This document shows, in pieces, positions 6,001 through 7,756 of a DNA stretch of 7,756 nucleotides. Under the pieces are notes generated by a model, which made no database searches, was not told the DNA's origin, and saw nothing but the letters and a program-made list of their open reading frames with translations. Position numbers and translations under genes: made by a program. This stretch comes from an uncultured Eubacteriales bacterium (GTDB lineage Bacteria > Bacillota > Clostridia > Christensenellales > Borkfalkiaceae), in the NCBI GenBank assembly GCA_958405585.1, contig CATYEP010000081.1:1-7756 (forward strand). The letters are read 5' to 3'. The stretch's first letter is position 1; each line of letters begins with the position of its first letter.

Positions 6001-6927
6001 ATGAAAAACGACATTCACCGCAAAGACAGCGACATACGCCAACATATGACATTCCACAAAAACAGCACGCAGCCTTTGAAACCTAAAATTTTATATGTAG
6101 GCGAACTCAAGCGCACCAAAACGTGGAAAGAGCAACAGCACGAACACGATTTTTTGGAGATCCTGTTTGTACGCAGCGGCGAAGGTTCTGTTTTTATTAA
6201 CGAAAAAACCCTGCCTATCCGTACAGGCGACCTGCTCGTCTTTAACCCGCATCTGCCGCACTACGAAGCAGGAAAAGAACTTTCTTTCTACTTTTTCGGC
6301 GTAAGCAATATCAAATTGGAAAATATGCAGAAAAATTATCTGCTCAAGGAAGACGCTTGTCCTGTTATCCACACAGAAAACGAGGCCGAACTTTTCGATT
6401 TGCTTTTTACGCACCTCATTTACGAAGCAGACAGAAAGCTATATTTCTACGACGAAATTTCCAGTAATATCGTAAAGATTCTCCTTGCGCATATACTGCG
6501 GATCCTCGCCTACGACAACGAAAGTTATTTTAAAACAAACGAATCTTATAAACAGGCAAAGGAATTTATCGATAACAACTATACAAGCATCAAAAGCATC
6601 GACGACGTATGCCGTCATATGTACATCAGCCGCTTTTACCTGACCCATTTGTTCAAGGAATACAGCGGAATTTCACCTCTGAAATATATCCTGATCAAAA
6701 GAATGGAGCAAGCAAAAAAACTTCTTGCCGAAACAGATCTGCCCATCAGCGAAATTTCCCTGCTTTCCGGATACGCTGAAGTGAATTCCTTTATCAAAAC
6801 TTTCAAAAACATTGAATCGGTCACCCCTGCCGCTTATCGCTCCGCACACAAACAAAACACCACCATCACAAGCGACACACCGCACACGGGCGGCAATTCA
6901 GACGCGGAACAAACAAAACACGATTAA
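6001..6927 (+). CDS. AraC-family transcriptional regulator with cupin-type sensor domain
   Basis: 308-residue DNA-binding regulator. Residues ~44-100 form an AraC-type cupin sensor: HEHDFLEILFVRSGEG (47-62), IRTGDLLVFNPHLPHYE (73-89). Residues ~183-282 are the double helix-turn-helix domain. The first helix-turn-helix is within 199-221 (SIDDVCRHMYISRFYLTHLF) and the second within 248-280 (PISEISLLSGYAEVNSFIKT, then TPAAYR). A polar tail of about 28 residues follows. It is divergent from the importer operon with 199 bases between start codons, the usual layout of a local sugar-responsive activator; that link is inference. No Shine-Dalgarno site precedes the ATG at 6001, and a later ATG at 6046 has none either. 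I keep the first because the frame opens there behind two candidate promoters. Confidence 0.92.
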   Translation: MKNDIHRKDSDIRQHMTFHKNSTQPLKPKILYVGELKRTKTWKEQQHEHDFLEILFVRSGEGSVFINEKTLPIRTGDLLVFNPHLPHYEAGKELSFYFFGVSNIKLENMQKNYLLKEDACPVIHTENEAELFDLLFTHLIYEADRKLYFYDEISSNIVKILLAHILRILAYDNESYFKTNESYKQAKEFIDNNYTSIKSIDDVCRHMYISRFYLTHLFKEYSGISPLKYILIKRMEQAKKLLAETDLPISEISLLSGYAEVNSFIKTFKNIESVTPAAYRSAHKQNTTITSDTPHTGGNSDAEQTKHD

Positions 6928-6989
6928 CTTTAAATTTGTTTCGGGTCATTGCTTTGCAATTGTGCGATGAAAGATCCGTTACAAAAGCA

Positions 6990-7039
6990 AAAAGGAAAGG
7001 GGCGTTGTGCGATTTTTCGCACAACGCCTCTTTCCTTTT
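6990..7039 (+). terminator. Long stem-loop terminator after the regulator gene
   Basis: Arms 6990-7012 and 7017-7039 form a 23-bp stem with one G-T pair (7000-7029) and a TTTT loop. The 5' arm is A-rich at its base and the 3' arm ends CTTTCCTTTTG, so a T-rich end follows the GC-rich core (GGCGTTGTGCG). It lies 63 bases past the regulator stop. The symmetry would let it act on minus-strand transcripts as well. Confidence 0.75.
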
Positions 7040-7085
7040 GTGACAAAACAGCCTTTTAATTCCTCTCCTTGCGGGAAAACTTTTT

Positions 7086-7106
7086 TCTCTCTTTGTTAAA
7101 GAGAGA
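7086..7106. repeat. 9-bp inverted repeat at the 3' end of the decayed gene
   Basis: TCTCTCTTT (7086-7094) and AAAGAGAGA (7098-7106) are separated by GTT. The TAA that ends the decayed minus-strand gene lies at its centre. On the minus strand the stem is followed by AAAAAAG, not T, so it is not a classical terminator for that gene. Confidence 0.45.
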
Positions 7107-7674
7107 TAGAAAAACGGTAGCTCAACATCTCGTACTTGTGCGCCGAATTGTACATGGCAATCACATTATCCACGGGAATATTGTCCTGAATGGTGTGCAT
7201 GGACGCAAAATGGTATCCGCGCATTATCGGTCAGAACGATTTTTCCTCTTGGCGAGATACGCCCCCTGAAACTCGCAGAGAACCGAGATATCAGACCCAC
7301 TTTGGAAGGTCTGCTGACGAACTTATAAAAATAATCTTTCAGGTCGCCGAACTCGACAATGACGGCGGCCTTAGTCAACGAGTCGATATATCCCAAGCCC
7401 CCATAAGAAACTTGCCCTTGCAAAGAATGGTTGCACACGTCTCGCCGAACAGACCTCTGCATTCTGAATACGTCTTTTCGCAATTCATCTACAGCCGCAC
7501 GCTGGCAAACAAGGTCGGCTCGCCCGGCGAAACGTCCTCCTCCCTCGTGTTTTCTACGCTGAAACGGACTGCGAAAATTTCCTTTTCTCTCACAAATTGC
7601 GTGCAAATTCCTTTCGGATATCCCATAAATACCGAAATGCTCTAAGATGCCTCGGTGAACCTCTGCCCGACCAT
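7096..7674 (-). pseudogene. Decayed gene of unknown family (in-frame stops and a frame change)
   Basis: One minus-strand frame runs from an ATG at 7674 to a TAA at 7098-7096. It contains two protein-like blocks: 7626 to about 7400 (starting MGYPKGICTQFVREKEIFAV; also CEKTYSECRGLFGETCATIL) and about 7226 to 7099 (HFASMHTIQDNIPVDNVIAM, then YNSAHKYEMLSYRFSISL). TAG stops interrupt it near 7644 and at 7491-7489. The middle is protein-like only in the neighbouring frame (about 7395-7280, YIDSLTKAAVIVEFGDLKDY then FYKFVSRPSK), which implies at least two compensating frame changes. I do not recognise the family. A 151-codon plus-strand frame (7190-7645) overlaps it, but its Ser/Pro/Arg-rich content looks like an antisense shadow. 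No Shine-Dalgarno site precedes 7674, and the 5' end may lie elsewhere. Confidence 0.42.
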
Positions 7675-7710
7675 GCGACTATCGCGTAGTTTTCTTTATA
7701 CAGTAAATAT

Positions 7711-7749
7711 CCCCCACTAAAGTGGGGGCTTTAGAAAGCCCTAAAGGGC
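7711..7749. mobile_element. Tandem hairpins resembling an IS200/IS605 (TnpB-type) element end
   Basis: CCCCCAC-TAAA-GTGGGGG (7711-7728 with its flanking pair) is followed directly by GGGCTTT-AG-AAAGCCC (7726-7741). That arm overlaps GCCC-TAAA-GGGC (7738-7749). Strings of short GC-rich hairpins of this type, especially CCCCCAC...GTGGGGG, are typical of subterminal ends of IS200/IS605 and IS1341-like elements in Bacillota, where TnpA or the TnpB guide RNA uses them. No transposase gene is visible; the element would have to extend beyond 7756 or be reduced to its end. Alternative: an ordinary terminator or repeat. Confidence 0.4.
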
Positions 7750-7756
7750 AAGGTTA

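Noticed and set aside
7190..7645. 151-codon plus-strand open frame
   Set aside because: No Shine-Dalgarno site, Ser/Pro/Arg/Gln-rich content, and it runs antisense to stretches on the minus strand that look more like real protein. Kept as a possible alternative in the pseudogene entry.
7489..7646. TAG recoding as an explanation for the two stops in the decayed gene
   Set aside because: The frame change in the middle and a TGA further on also break the gene, and the other genes in the window need no recoding.
1..7756. CRISPR arrays, tRNA or rRNA genes, riboswitches, replication origin
   Set aside because: No regularly spaced repeats, cloverleaf-like arms, conserved rRNA stretches or known riboswitch cores were seen on either strand.

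Overview
The window reads as chromosomal DNA of a Bacillota-type bacterium, most likely an uncultured gut-type Clostridia. The evidence is strong GGAGG-like Shine-Dalgarno sites, sigma-A style TTGAAA/TATAAT promoters, a lipoprotein-type solute-binding protein, very AT-rich intergenic DNA and moderately GC genes. I cannot name a genus from the sequence.

Layout. At the left edge (3-263, minus) is the 5' end of a gene resembling the 10-TM heavy-metal/arsenic exporter family (ArsP_2-like), with its own promoter. Next comes a decayed accessory stretch (about 306-1430). It holds an IS3-family remnant (605-894) in which the start of orfA is joined to the end of orfB by an internal deletion. This remnant abuts a small broken minus-strand gene (846-1175) that keeps its promoter and ribosome binding site but has one in-frame TGA. 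A bidirectional intrinsic terminator (1386-1429) closes this stretch.

The centre (1789-5801, minus) is a complete CUT2/RbsABC-type sugar ABC importer operon in the order ATPase, permease, solute-binding protein. It is transcribed from a TTGAAG-17-TATGAT promoter at 5830-5858. The ATPase and permease overlap by 17 bp. The permease carries an unusual ~108-residue charged, Ala/Lys/Glu-rich cytoplasmic tail with a coiled-coil look. A hairpin separates the permease from the solute-binding gene, and a second hairpin follows the operon.

Divergent from the operon (6001-6924, plus) is an AraC-family regulator with a cupin-type N-terminal sensor domain, presumably the local controller of the importer. 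The spacer holds two candidate promoters for it. One of them would give a leaderless mRNA, which fits the absence of any Shine-Dalgarno site at this gene alone. A 23-bp stem-loop terminates it.

The right end (7096-7674, minus) is another decayed gene with in-frame stops and a frame change. The window closes with tandem GC-rich hairpins that look like an IS200/IS605 (TnpB-type) transposon end.

Functionally, the regulator probably senses a sugar or related polar solute and activates the divergent importer. No catabolic enzyme lies in the window, so the substrate cannot be read from context. The clearest unusual items are the permease tail, the leaderless regulator start, and the two broken genes beside transposon debris. 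I found no convincing new multi-gene system.
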